Part shown: positions 49,757 to 58,183 of the stretch, piece by piece | Layout of the letters: each line of letters opens with the position of its first letter | Numbering within the stretch: position 1 is the first letter of the stretch | NCBI GenBank assembly: GCA_018268855.1 | Contig: JAFDVR010000017.1 | Location: 682,001 to 746,000, forward strand | Length of the DNA: 64,000 nt | Direction of reading: 5' to 3' | From: Acidobacteriota bacterium | Lineage (GTDB): Bacteria > Acidobacteriota > Terriglobia > Terriglobales > Acidobacteriaceae | Notes under the pieces: model-generated | What the model saw: only the letters and a program-made list of their open reading frames with translations | Database searches by the model: none | Told to the model about the DNA's origin: nothing | Position numbers and translations under genes: made by a program

Positions 49757-50467
49757 CTAGCTGAAATCCTCGTGCCCAAGTGACGTGCGCTCGTCAAACA
49801 CAAAGCATTCGCCGCGCCAAAGGCTCTTCTCCTTCGGCACCTCTTCGAGATACTTCAGGATTCCGCCCTTAAGGTGATGTACCTCGGCAAAGCCTTCCTG
49901 CAGCATAAAAGCCGAGGCCTTCTCGCAACGGATTCCGCCGGTGCAGAACATCGCCACCTTGCGGTGTTTCGCCGGATCGAGATGCTCACGTACGTAAGTC
50001 ACAAAATCTGAAAATGTATCGATCTCCGGATCGACCGCACGCTCAAACGTTCCTACTTCGGTCTCGTAGCGATTGCGCGTATCCAGCAGCAACACCTCAG
50101 GATCGGCAAGCAGTTCGTTCCACTCCTGCGGAGCTACATAATGTCCAGGCTGCGAAGGATCGACAGCAGCGTTGCGGAACGTGATGATCTCTTTCTTCAA
50201 GCGGAATTTCTGCCGTTTGAAAGGCTTCTCTTCCGCAGACGAAAACTTCACCTCATCACGTTGCAGCCCTGCCTTCTCGCGAAGCGCATCGAGCAAACGC
50301 TCAACCGTTTCGTGTGAAGCAGCCATCGTTCCATTGATGCCTTCGGGAGCAATCAGCATCGTGCCGCACAGATCGCTTCCATGAAACGCCGCAACCATCT
50401 GCTCGCGCAGAGCGGCAGGTTCGGCAACAGGAACAAAGCGATAAAAAGCAGCAACGGTGTAGGACAT
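49757..50467 (-). CDS. trhO: Rhodanese-type tRNA uridine(34) hydroxylase TrhO (short form)
   Basis: TrhO hydroxylates U34 of tRNA. The 236-residue protein has the N-terminal acylphosphatase-like part (VAAFYRFVPVAEPAALREQM, LIAPEGINGTMA) and a rhodanese domain with Cys175 in MFCTGGIRCEK, all matching E. coli YceA. It ends with GECFVFDERTSL, so the C-terminal part of E. coli TrhO (about 110 residues) is missing. Short forms are known, so this is likely natural. It is divergent from the DinB gene. Confidence 0.9.
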   Translation of the reverse strand: MSYTVAAFYRFVPVAEPAALREQMVAAFHGSDLCGTMLIAPEGINGTMAASHETVERLLDALREKAGLQRDEVKFSSAEEKPFKRQKFRLKKEIITFRNAAVDPSQPGHYVAPQEWNELLADPEVLLLDTRNRYETEVGTFERAVDPEIDTFSDFVTYVREHLDPAKHRKVAMFCTGGIRCEKASAFMLQEGFAEVHHLKGGILKYLEEVPKEKSLWRGECFVFDERTSLGHEDFS

Positions 50468-50577
50468 CTTATTTCTTATGATATCGAACGGCAGATTTGT
50501 TTAGATATTCACGAAAATCTGGCAGATTTCTGCATCCTTGCAGCTTGCAACCTGTCTAAAGTTCATTCGAGGTAAGG

Positions 50578-51114
50578 ATGGAACTGTCGCAAACATTCGC
50601 ACTCTTGTCCGCAACACCAGCCACGCTCAACGCCCTGCTACGTAATCTTCCAGAAGTATGGACACAGAGCAATGAAGGTAGTGATTCATGGAACGCCATC
50701 GAAATTGTTGGACACCTGATCCAGTACGACCATAACAATTCCATGCGCTTGGAGTGGATTCTCAAAGAAGGCGACAGCAAACCATTCCCTAAGTTCGACC
50801 GCACCAGTTTTCAGACAGCAGTACATGCCAAGTCTCTGGCTGATGTACTGGATGAATTTACGCAGGTTCGGACGAATAACCTCGAAAAGCTGCAAAAGAT
50901 GGATCTTTCAGACGTAGTCCTGGCAAAGCGTGGGATACACCCTGCTCTTGGGAGTGTCACGCTTGGTCAACTGCTCGCAACCTGGGCAGCACATGACCTC
51001 ACACACCTGCACCAGCTCACGCGTGTACTCGCCTACGCTTATCGCGATGCTGTCGGTCCATGGAGCGCGTTTCTTGGTGTTCTCCAGTGCAATGGTCACA
51101 GCAAACCGGCATAG
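50578..51114 (+). CDS. DinB/DfsB-like family protein
   Basis: The 178-residue protein is all-helical with His residues at the DinB positions (IVGHLIQYD, WAAHDLTHLHQL), suggesting a metal-dependent bundle of four helices. These proteins often act as thiol-dependent transferases; the substrate is unknown. It starts at ATG 50578 with AGGTAAGG upstream, 95 bases before the DUF4142 gene. Confidence 0.85.
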   Translation: MELSQTFALLSATPATLNALLRNLPEVWTQSNEGSDSWNAIEIVGHLIQYDHNNSMRLEWILKEGDSKPFPKFDRTSFQTAVHAKSLADVLDEFTQVRTNNLEKLQKMDLSDVVLAKRGIHPALGSVTLGQLLATWAAHDLTHLHQLTRVLAYAYRDAVGPWSAFLGVLQCNGHSKPA

Positions 51115-51208
51115 GAAATTCGGCATCGCTTCTGCGCGACAGAGACAACTCAGAAGCCCGATTCGTTCTCCAAAATCCTGCGGCCACCCCGCAGATGGAG
51201 ATGCATCG

Positions 51209-51718
51209 ATGAACATTCTGAACAAGATGGCGTGTTGTGCTGCGCTGGCAGCGATGGCAGTTATGATCCCTGTGCATGCAAATGCAGCGACGGACAATGA
51301 CAAGAAGTTTCTGGCGATGGCAGCACAGTCTGACGTGAATGAGATTGCCCTGAGCAAGCTGGCCGAGCAGAAGGCTACGAACCCCGCAGTGAAGGCCTTC
51401 GCCAAAAAGATGATCAGCGAGCACACCATGCTGACCAACAGCATGAAGCCGTTCGCAAAATCGTGGGGACTAAATCCGCCTGTCGGCCCCGACTCCGACA
51501 CCAAGCAGGAGTGGGACAAGCTGAACAAGCTTTCCGGTCATGACTTTGACAAGGAGTACATCGACCACATGGTTTCAGATCACGCAAAGTGTCTGGATGC
51601 CTTCACCGATGAAGCGCAGGACACCAAGGATGCTAAGTTCAAGACCGCTGTCCTCAAGGGCAAGACCGTAGTCGCCGCGCACAAGAACATGGCTTGGGAC
51701 CTGCAGAAGAAGCTCTAA
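51209..51718 (+). CDS. DUF4142 exported protein (second copy)
   Basis: The protein has 169 residues, with signal peptide ACCAALAAMAVMIPVHANA and the DUF4142 bundle (FLAMAAQSDVNEIALSKLAEQKA, MISEHTMLTNSM, HMVSDHAKCLDAF). It has the same His layout as the copy at 24964 but a shorter linker. Paralogous and probably of similar role. ATG 51209 is chosen for its upstream GATGGAGATG. It ends in a terminator. Confidence 0.92.
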   Translation: MNILNKMACCAALAAMAVMIPVHANAATDNDKKFLAMAAQSDVNEIALSKLAEQKATNPAVKAFAKKMISEHTMLTNSMKPFAKSWGLNPPVGPDSDTKQEWDKLNKLSGHDFDKEYIDHMVSDHAKCLDAFTDEAQDTKDAKFKTAVLKGKTVVAAHKNMAWDLQKKL

Positions 51719-51734
51719 ATCAATGCCAATTGAT

Positions 51735-51773
51735 GCAAGGGGGCAGCGCAAATGCGCTGCGCCCTTTGCTTTA
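51735..51773 (+). terminator. Terminator of the second DUF4142 gene
   Basis: CAAGGGGGCAGCGCA-AA-TGCGCTGCGCCCTTTG is followed by CTTTAG. The right part may also serve the convergent GH92 gene. Confidence 0.8.
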
Positions 51774-51786
51774 GAGATGAGGAAAG

Positions 51787-54114
51787 TTATGCGGTCATCG
51801 ACGGTGGTGCCAATTCCGGGGCCGTTGCAAACTCCATGTTCGGCTGCGCTCCCAGTGTGAAGACGAGATGTCCGCCATTCGCGACTTCCGTATGCTTCAC
51901 CCACAGACGATCGAGCGGCTTGCCATTGAGTGTTACAGATTGAATGTAGCTGTCCGAAGGTGATGTGCGCTTCGCATCGACGATCAGCTTTCGCCCGCCA
52001 CCAACACGTACTTCCGCATGCGAGAAGCGAGGCGTGGTGAGCACGTAATTCGCGCTGATGGGATCGACAGCGTACAGACCCAGCGAGGACATGACATACC
52101 AAGCTGACATCTGGCCGCAGTCTTCATTACCCGCAAGACCGTCCTTGTCGTTGTGATAGAGCGTATCGAGCACTTCCTTCACGCGCATTTGCGTCTTCCA
52201 CGGCTGCCCTGCGTAAGTGTAGAGATACAGGATGTGATGGCTTGGCTCATTGCCATGCACGTACTGGCCGATAAAGCCGCTCATATCCAGCACCTGCTCA
52301 TTCGACACACCCGGCTCTGCGGTAAACAACGCATCCAGCTTCTTTGCAAACGCTTCACGTCCACCGAAGAGGTCCATGTAGCCCTTGTTGTCGTGCGCAA
52401 TGCCAAAGGTGCTCTGCCATGCGTTCGACTCCGTGTAATCACGCCAGTGCTTCTTGTGGCCCGTTCCGCGCGGATCGAAGTTCGGAGCCCAGCTTCCGTC
52501 CGACATCTTGGCGCGGATGAACTGCGTCTTTGGATCGAAGATGTTGCGATAGTTCCGCGAACGCTCGCGCTGGATCTTCGCATCGTCCGCATGTCCCGTT
52601 GCATCGGCCACATGCGAGACGGCCCAATCGTTGTAGAGATACTCGATGAGTTTGGAGACTGACTCACGCTCCTTGTCCGCACGAATGTAGCCGAGCTTGC
52701 GATAGTCGCCCAAGCCCATGTAGTCGTCGTCCATGTTGCGCTTGCGCATCACGGCATAGGCGCGCTTCCAGTCGATGCCGGGGAACTTCTTCACGCACGC
52801 CTCGGCCATCACCGTAACGGAGTGATAGCCGGTCATGCAGAAGGTCTCCTGCCCTTGAATCGGCCAGATTGGCACGCCATCCGGGCTCTCTTCCGCCATG
52901 CGGATAAGCGCATTCACCAGATGCGGCACGCGCTCCTGCTGCCACAGTGTGTACGACGGATGCAGCGCGCGATACGTGTCCCATAGCGAAAACGTGGAGT
53001 AATTGTGCTCACCCGCGGCCAGCTTATGTACCTTCTGGTCCATGCCGCGATACTCGCCGTTCACGTCATCAGCCAGCGTCGGTGCGCACATCATGTGATA
53101 CAGGCCCGTGTAGAAGACCTTCATATCGCGTTCATTGTCTGAATTCACAGCGATGCGGTTCAACTCGCGATTCCACGCGCGCTTGGCGCGGGTACGCGTT
53201 CCCTCAAAGTCCCACGCCGGCTGTTCGCGCTTGAGGTTCTGCATGGCGTTCTCGGCGGACACCATGCTGATGCCGACCTTCACCAGAATCTTTTCGTCGG
53301 CGTGCGTATTGAAGTGCACTACCGCCTGCACATGGTCGGGCTTGCGCACATACTGCACGCTGCCTGCTTTGTTCTTACGGTCGTAGTAGAGATCAGCGCT
53401 CTCCCACGGCTTGGAGAACTGCATCGCAAAATAGATCTGGCGCGGCGTCTTGGCCCAGCAGACGACCTTGCGGCCACCCATGATCGTGTCCTTGCCGATG
53501 AGTTGAATGTCACCGTCCGTCACCTGCAGTTTGGGATCGAGATACGCGTGAATCAGATCGATGACAAAGTGTGATTGATCGCTCTTCGGGAAGGTGTAGC
53601 GATGGAAGCCCGTGCGCTCGGTCGCAGTCAGTTCGGCCTTGATGCCCGGCGTCTCCAGCATCACTGTGTAGTAGCCCGGTTCACCATGCTCAGTGTTATG
53701 CGAAAACTTCGAGCGATAGCCGCTCTCCGGCGCATCGTGCGTACCCGGATCGAGAACCACCTCACCTACGCGCGGCACCACCAGAACGTCCAGCAGATCG
53801 CCGCAGCCGGTTCCGCTGAGATGTGTGTGGCTGAAACCCATGATGGAGCTGTCCTGCGTGTGATATCCGCTGCACCAGTCCCAGTCCTTGTTGTAGGTGT
53901 CAGGGCTGAGCTGCACCGCGCCAAACGGCACGGTCGCGCCCGGATACGTATGGCCGTGACCGCCGGTGCCAATGGTCACGTCGACCCACTTCGTCAGGTC
54001 CAGCGTTGCCGCCGCGCCGCTCTGGCGGACGGCCTTTTTCGCAGGAGTTTGGGCCACGGCGGCGCTGCCGGCGGCCAAGGAAAGCATTCCTAAAAAGTCA
54101 CGACGATTGAACAC
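51787..54114 (-). CDS. GH92 alpha-mannosidase, Tat-exported
   Basis: The protein has 775 residues from GTG 54114, with GGAG seven bases upstream. Its Tat signal is NRRDFLGMLSLAAG. The catalytic domain carries the GH92 landmarks: TGGHGHTYPGATVPFG, FSHTHLSGTG, ESNAWQSTF, GNEPSHH and GNEDCGQMSAWYV. GH92 enzymes are calcium-dependent, inverting alpha-mannosidases (mostly 1,2). The beta-mannosidase gene is upstream in the same orientation. Confidence 0.95.
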   Translation of the reverse strand: MFNRRDFLGMLSLAAGSAAVAQTPAKKAVRQSGAAATLDLTKWVDVTIGTGGHGHTYPGATVPFGAVQLSPDTYNKDWDWCSGYHTQDSSIMGFSHTHLSGTGCGDLLDVLVVPRVGEVVLDPGTHDAPESGYRSKFSHNTEHGEPGYYTVMLETPGIKAELTATERTGFHRYTFPKSDQSHFVIDLIHAYLDPKLQVTDGDIQLIGKDTIMGGRKVVCWAKTPRQIYFAMQFSKPWESADLYYDRKNKAGSVQYVRKPDHVQAVVHFNTHADEKILVKVGISMVSAENAMQNLKREQPAWDFEGTRTRAKRAWNRELNRIAVNSDNERDMKVFYTGLYHMMCAPTLADDVNGEYRGMDQKVHKLAAGEHNYSTFSLWDTYRALHPSYTLWQQERVPHLVNALIRMAEESPDGVPIWPIQGQETFCMTGYHSVTVMAEACVKKFPGIDWKRAYAVMRKRNMDDDYMGLGDYRKLGYIRADKERESVSKLIEYLYNDWAVSHVADATGHADDAKIQRERSRNYRNIFDPKTQFIRAKMSDGSWAPNFDPRGTGHKKHWRDYTESNAWQSTFGIAHDNKGYMDLFGGREAFAKKLDALFTAEPGVSNEQVLDMSGFIGQYVHGNEPSHHILYLYTYAGQPWKTQMRVKEVLDTLYHNDKDGLAGNEDCGQMSAWYVMSSLGLYAVDPISANYVLTTPRFSHAEVRVGGGRKLIVDAKRTSPSDSYIQSVTLNGKPLDRLWVKHTEVANGGHLVFTLGAQPNMEFATAPELAPPSMTA

Positions 54115-54206
54115 GCTTCTGCTCCAAGGGTTGGGGCGCAAGATCGGGGGAACTGCGCTGAGTTATCGGTAACGTGGACACGTTACCACATCGGAGATAC
54201 GCTTCT

Positions 54207-56798
54207 CTACTCCCGCGCATCCGCCATGGAGAGCAGGTGCAAAGAACGCTGTAACTGCTCCAGAGTGGCAGCGGAACGGACGGTAATCTCTACCGTTTGA
54301 CCGGGGGCAATATCGAAGAAATTGTCGGAAATTCGTGCTGGAACTTCGCCAAAATCCAGCGAAACATCCCGCATATAAGTCGATGCACTCAGCCGAATGC
54401 GATATACACCCGCACCAACCCGCTGCATGTCCTTCTTAATTTCCGCCGTCCTCAGCGCCATGTCTTTCGGTTTGACGAAGAAGAACGCATTTTGTGCGAT
54501 TGGCTTCCCTGCTTCGCGCAACGTGAGCAAAAGCACCGTCCGCGCAGGATCGTAGCCGGCCACTGCCGCAGCATCCATCGTGCCCGCATCGGTGCTGGTG
54601 TTCTTCTCAACGTGCACCGGCTTACGTTCGTCGGCGAGCACCTTGCCATCCAGATCGATCAGCTTGCGCTCAATCTCCGCCTCAAATGCCTCATCGCGAT
54701 CGCTGACGATGTGCGTGCGCACAATCGAGCCATCCATCTCAGACGCAACCAGCACCGGAGCGTTGAATCGACGCGCGTAGTACATCACGGCCTTTGGTTG
54801 GCCGCTGTAATCGATCATGGCCCACGATGCGACGGGCCAGCAGTCATTCAACTGCCAGATGAGCGAGCCCATGGTACGCGGCATGTCGAACCGGTGGTGC
54901 TCAGTTCCAAGCTTCATCGCTTCGGCTTGCATGACCTGGCTCAGGTAGACACGCGAAATGAAATCTTTAGGCTTGCCCTGGTACTGGTCGAGATACTCCG
55001 ACATGCGCTGCAGGCCGTTGTGAAACTTCTCATGCTCCTTCGCCGCATCGGAGTTCATGTCCTCCGTACCAACAGCTTTGAGCCACAATTGCGCGGAGGG
55101 TAGCGATTGAAAACCGAACTCCGACATGAAGCGCGGATGTTCCGTGAGATAACGCTCAATCGGAACACCGCCGCTCCAAACCTTCCATGAATGTTTATCG
55201 CCACCTGTATCGCCACTCGACTCACTCCAGAACTCGGCCGTAGGCGAACTGGAACTATACGGCACACCATTGCCGTACTCCGCAACGACGCTCTTCAGCA
55301 GGTCGCGATATTGCAGCAGATAGTTTTGCCACACTTGCTCGCGCTGCTCAGGCGTAAGGCTGTTTTTAAAGTCGATCCACTTTTTCCAGTGGTTCCAGCC
55401 AGTCTCCACTTCATTATTGCCACTCCACAACGCCATCGAGGGATGATCGCTGAGCCGCTCTACCTGTTGCGTGGCTTCAATGCGCAGGTTCTGCTGAAAC
55501 TCCTCGTCTCCCGGCGAGAGTCCGCCACCGAACATAAAGTCATGAAAGACCATGATGCCCAGTTCATCGCAGTCGTCGTAAAAACTATCGGGCATGTAGT
55601 AGCCGCCGCCCCACACGCGCACCATGTTCATGTTGGCGTCGTGCGCCTGCTGCAATAGATTGCGCTCTTTCTCTTTTGTAACGCGTGCCGGAAAGCTGTC
55701 CAGCGGAATCACGTTTGCTCCACGCGCGAAAACAGGAGTGCCATTCACCACAAAGGTGAAGCTATGTCCGATGGCATCTTTTTCCCGGAGGAGTTCAATA
55801 GAGCGCAGGCCCGTCTTCTTACTTGCATGAAGTTTCAGGCCATGAGCGTCCTGTAGGTTGACGTCTAGTTCATATAAGTTCTGCGCGCCATAGCCGTTAG
55901 GCCACCACAGCTTTGGATGTTCAATGCGCATATCGAACTGCAACTCGCCGCTACCTGCATCGATTCTCCAGTCCGGTTCGTTTGTGTATGTAGATTGACG
56001 AAGCTCTGTATTGGAAAGCGAGACACGGCCGCTAAAATCTCCCGAGCGGTCGGCCAGCACCTTGACGGTCACTGTCACCAGCGCACGGTTGGCATTTACG
56101 CTGCGCTGTTGCAGATGAACGGACTCAATCCGCGCGCCGCTCCACGCCTCCAGACGCGCACTCTTCCAAATGCCCATCGTGACCAGCTTCGGCCCCCAGT
56201 CCCAGCCAAAGCCATAGCCCGCTTTGCGCAGATACGGCGTAATGGGATACAGCCCCTTCTCGCGGTCCAGCGGCTCGTATCCGCTGCCGGGCAGAACGTA
56301 CGGCAGCTTGGCAATCATGGGAGTAAGCGTCTTCGCAGGCGAATGGAAGTTCACCTCAATATGGTTTGTGCCGGAGTGCAACAGCTTCTTCACGTCCACG
56401 CGCCAAGTGCGGAACATGTTGTCTGCCTTCAGCACTGCCGTGCCATTCACAGTTACATCGGCCAGCGTATCCAAGCCGTTGAAGACCAACTCCACATGTG
56501 TGTTGCGCAAGACATCCGCCGTCACATTGAAGTCGCGCGCATATCTCCAGTCGGTATCACCTACCCACTGCGCTTTACTTTCGTTTGTATCGGTAAACGG
56601 ATCGGCAAGCAGACTATTCGCCATCAGATCTGTCTGTACAGCACCGGGCACATTCGCTTTGTGCCATTGCTCCGCAGACGCATGTTCCGGCGCAGCTATC
56701 GCGCGGAACTGCCATGTTCCATCAAGCGAGATGTTTGTCTGCGCGTGTGCGGCTGCACACAGAAAAGAGACGAGGAACAACAGGCGGACCAGACGCAT
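54207..56798 (-). CDS. GH2 beta-mannosidase
   Basis: The protein has 863 residues from the ATG at 56798, with signal peptide LVRLLFLVSFLCAAAHAQ. The sugar-binding beta-sandwich (LDGTWQFRA) precedes the TIM barrel. Acid/base Glu463 lies in WSGNNE, and nucleophile Glu560 in SEFGFQS. Trp/Tyr pockets and GYGFGWDWGPKL are typical of beta-mannosidases. It removes beta-mannose from the end of N-glycan cores or mannan. It lies between the kinase and GH92, all on the minus strand. Confidence 0.93.
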   Translation of the reverse strand: MRLVRLLFLVSFLCAAAHAQTNISLDGTWQFRAIAAPEHASAEQWHKANVPGAVQTDLMANSLLADPFTDTNESKAQWVGDTDWRYARDFNVTADVLRNTHVELVFNGLDTLADVTVNGTAVLKADNMFRTWRVDVKKLLHSGTNHIEVNFHSPAKTLTPMIAKLPYVLPGSGYEPLDREKGLYPITPYLRKAGYGFGWDWGPKLVTMGIWKSARLEAWSGARIESVHLQQRSVNANRALVTVTVKVLADRSGDFSGRVSLSNTELRQSTYTNEPDWRIDAGSGELQFDMRIEHPKLWWPNGYGAQNLYELDVNLQDAHGLKLHASKKTGLRSIELLREKDAIGHSFTFVVNGTPVFARGANVIPLDSFPARVTKEKERNLLQQAHDANMNMVRVWGGGYYMPDSFYDDCDELGIMVFHDFMFGGGLSPGDEEFQQNLRIEATQQVERLSDHPSMALWSGNNEVETGWNHWKKWIDFKNSLTPEQREQVWQNYLLQYRDLLKSVVAEYGNGVPYSSSSPTAEFWSESSGDTGGDKHSWKVWSGGVPIERYLTEHPRFMSEFGFQSLPSAQLWLKAVGTEDMNSDAAKEHEKFHNGLQRMSEYLDQYQGKPKDFISRVYLSQVMQAEAMKLGTEHHRFDMPRTMGSLIWQLNDCWPVASWAMIDYSGQPKAVMYYARRFNAPVLVASEMDGSIVRTHIVSDRDEAFEAEIERKLIDLDGKVLADERKPVHVEKNTSTDAGTMDAAAVAGYDPARTVLLLTLREAGKPIAQNAFFFVKPKDMALRTAEIKKDMQRVGAGVYRIRLSASTYMRDVSLDFGEVPARISDNFFDIAPGQTVEITVRSAATLEQLQRSLHLLSMADARE

Positions 56799-56861
56799 GG
56801 CGGTGAGCACCTCGTATCCGGTGTAGAGCTTTATGGGAAAGGTGTCAACGCAAGAAGTCTA

Positions 56862-57797
56862 TTAAGAGCGGCCTATCTGCCTTGCACGCCATAATGCCCC
56901 CTGCACCGGGTCTACAGCCTGTTCACAAACCTGAATGTCGGCATCGAATTGCTTTAGCGCGGCAGCCATGGCTTCTCGCACAGGCACAACGTGTTGCAGG
57001 ATCGATCCTGCAACAGCCACACCAAGTGCTCCGGAGACGCAGGTGTTCTCTTCCTCTTCGATCCGTGCGATCTTCTGCATCACGATGACAGCAAGCGCGG
57101 CAAGGTCTTCCCCTGCCTGGCGCAAAACGCTCTGCGCCACGCGGTCGCCCACTTCCGCACATGCGGTCACAATGCGAGAAAGCCGCGAAAGATCCGGCGG
57201 GGGCACCGTATGCGCCTGCGCCACAATTTCTTCCGGAGTATTTACCTGCCACGCAGCAGCGATAGCCGGCATCAGCATCGTCTCTTCGTCGCGGTCCTTG
57301 GCCAGAAATGCCGCTCGCAATCCCTCACGGCCAATCCAATAGCCCGATCCCTGATCGGCAATCGCTGGGCCGTGGCCACCTGCACGCACCATGCGTCCTG
57401 ATGAACTGCGCCCGCATACGTTCGATCCAGTCCCGGCCAGCACCAGCACTCCTCGACTGCCGGGGAAAGCCGCGTCCAGCGCAATCTCCACGTCCCCCAG
57501 AATCAGCAGCTTCGCATCCGGAATCGCCTGCGCAATCTCTGACCGTATCCACTCCACCACAAGCGGAACCGTCTCACCCGCTGTTCCAATACAAACTGCG
57601 TCCACCTGTCGAAGAGGCACTCCAGCAGCCAGTTCCATCTCTGCAAAGGCATCCCGCAGGTTCTTACTGGCGTCTTCGGCAGAGACGCGCATCCGCTTGA
57701 TCGATCCAGTCTGAGTACGTGCCAGTTCCGTGCGATCATCGGCCAGCAGACAGGTCGTGTTCGTGCCACCTGCATCGATGGCCAGGTAAAGGGACAT
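56862..57797 (-). CDS. BadF/BadG-family kinase (N-acetylglucosamine-kinase-like)
   Basis: The 311-residue ASKHA-fold kinase has the opening AIDAGGTNTTCLLADD, an ATP phosphate motif LVLAGTGSNVCGR and the later GGHGPAIADQGSGYW block. These match N-acetylglucosamine kinases of the BadF/BadG/BcrA family. It would phosphorylate GlcNAc released from N-glycans or chitobiose, which fits the two mannosidases downstream. The position at the head of the cluster supports co-regulation. A glucosamine or other amino-sugar substrate is possible. Confidence 0.85.
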   Translation of the reverse strand: MSLYLAIDAGGTNTTCLLADDRTELARTQTGSIKRMRVSAEDASKNLRDAFAEMELAAGVPLRQVDAVCIGTAGETVPLVVEWIRSEIAQAIPDAKLLILGDVEIALDAAFPGSRGVLVLAGTGSNVCGRSSSGRMVRAGGHGPAIADQGSGYWIGREGLRAAFLAKDRDEETMLMPAIAAAWQVNTPEEIVAQAHTVPPPDLSRLSRIVTACAEVGDRVAQSVLRQAGEDLAALAVIVMQKIARIEEEENTCVSGALGVAVAGSILQHVVPVREAMAAALKQFDADIQVCEQAVDPVQGALWRARQIGRS

Positions 57798-57855
57798 ACG
57801 TTTCCTTCAGCGCAACGCAGTTTACCCGCATCGCAATCGATTGTTGAAACATCTA

Positions 57856-58104
57856 CTACAGGTGAATCGTCCAACCTAACTCAGCCAGTTTTTCTTCAAT
57901 CTCCAGCAGCGCGGCTTCCAGGGCACTGCGGCGATGAGGACTGGCGGTCCGTTCGGAAAGGATGCGTTCCCGTTGAAGGGACAACTCCTGAATGCGCCGC
58001 TTTTTATGGGCATCGGCGGACATCTGCGATTTTTTGTCACCTGCGGTACGAGCAGCTTCGCTTTGCTGTTCTTCCACGTTTTTACTCTCGAATCCTCGGG
58101 CCAT
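57856..58104 (-). CDS. Small coiled-coil protein (82 residues)
   Basis: The protein is basic at first, then has KKRRIQELSLQRERILSE and SALEAALLEIEEKLAELGW, two amphipathic helices likely to form a coiled coil. No family is known to me. It has an ATG at 58104 and lies on the minus strand before the sugar kinase, 58 bases from it, so it may head that operon. Confidence 0.6.
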   Translation of the reverse strand: MARGFESKNVEEQQSEAARTAGDKKSQMSADAHKKRRIQELSLQRERILSERTASPHRRSALEAALLEIEEKLAELGWTIHL

Positions 58105-58183
58105 ACTTCCATTTTACGCATGGGCCCTAATGAGACTATAGAAATGCTGCCCCGCTGCGGCCCCAACCCGGAGAGATGAACCT

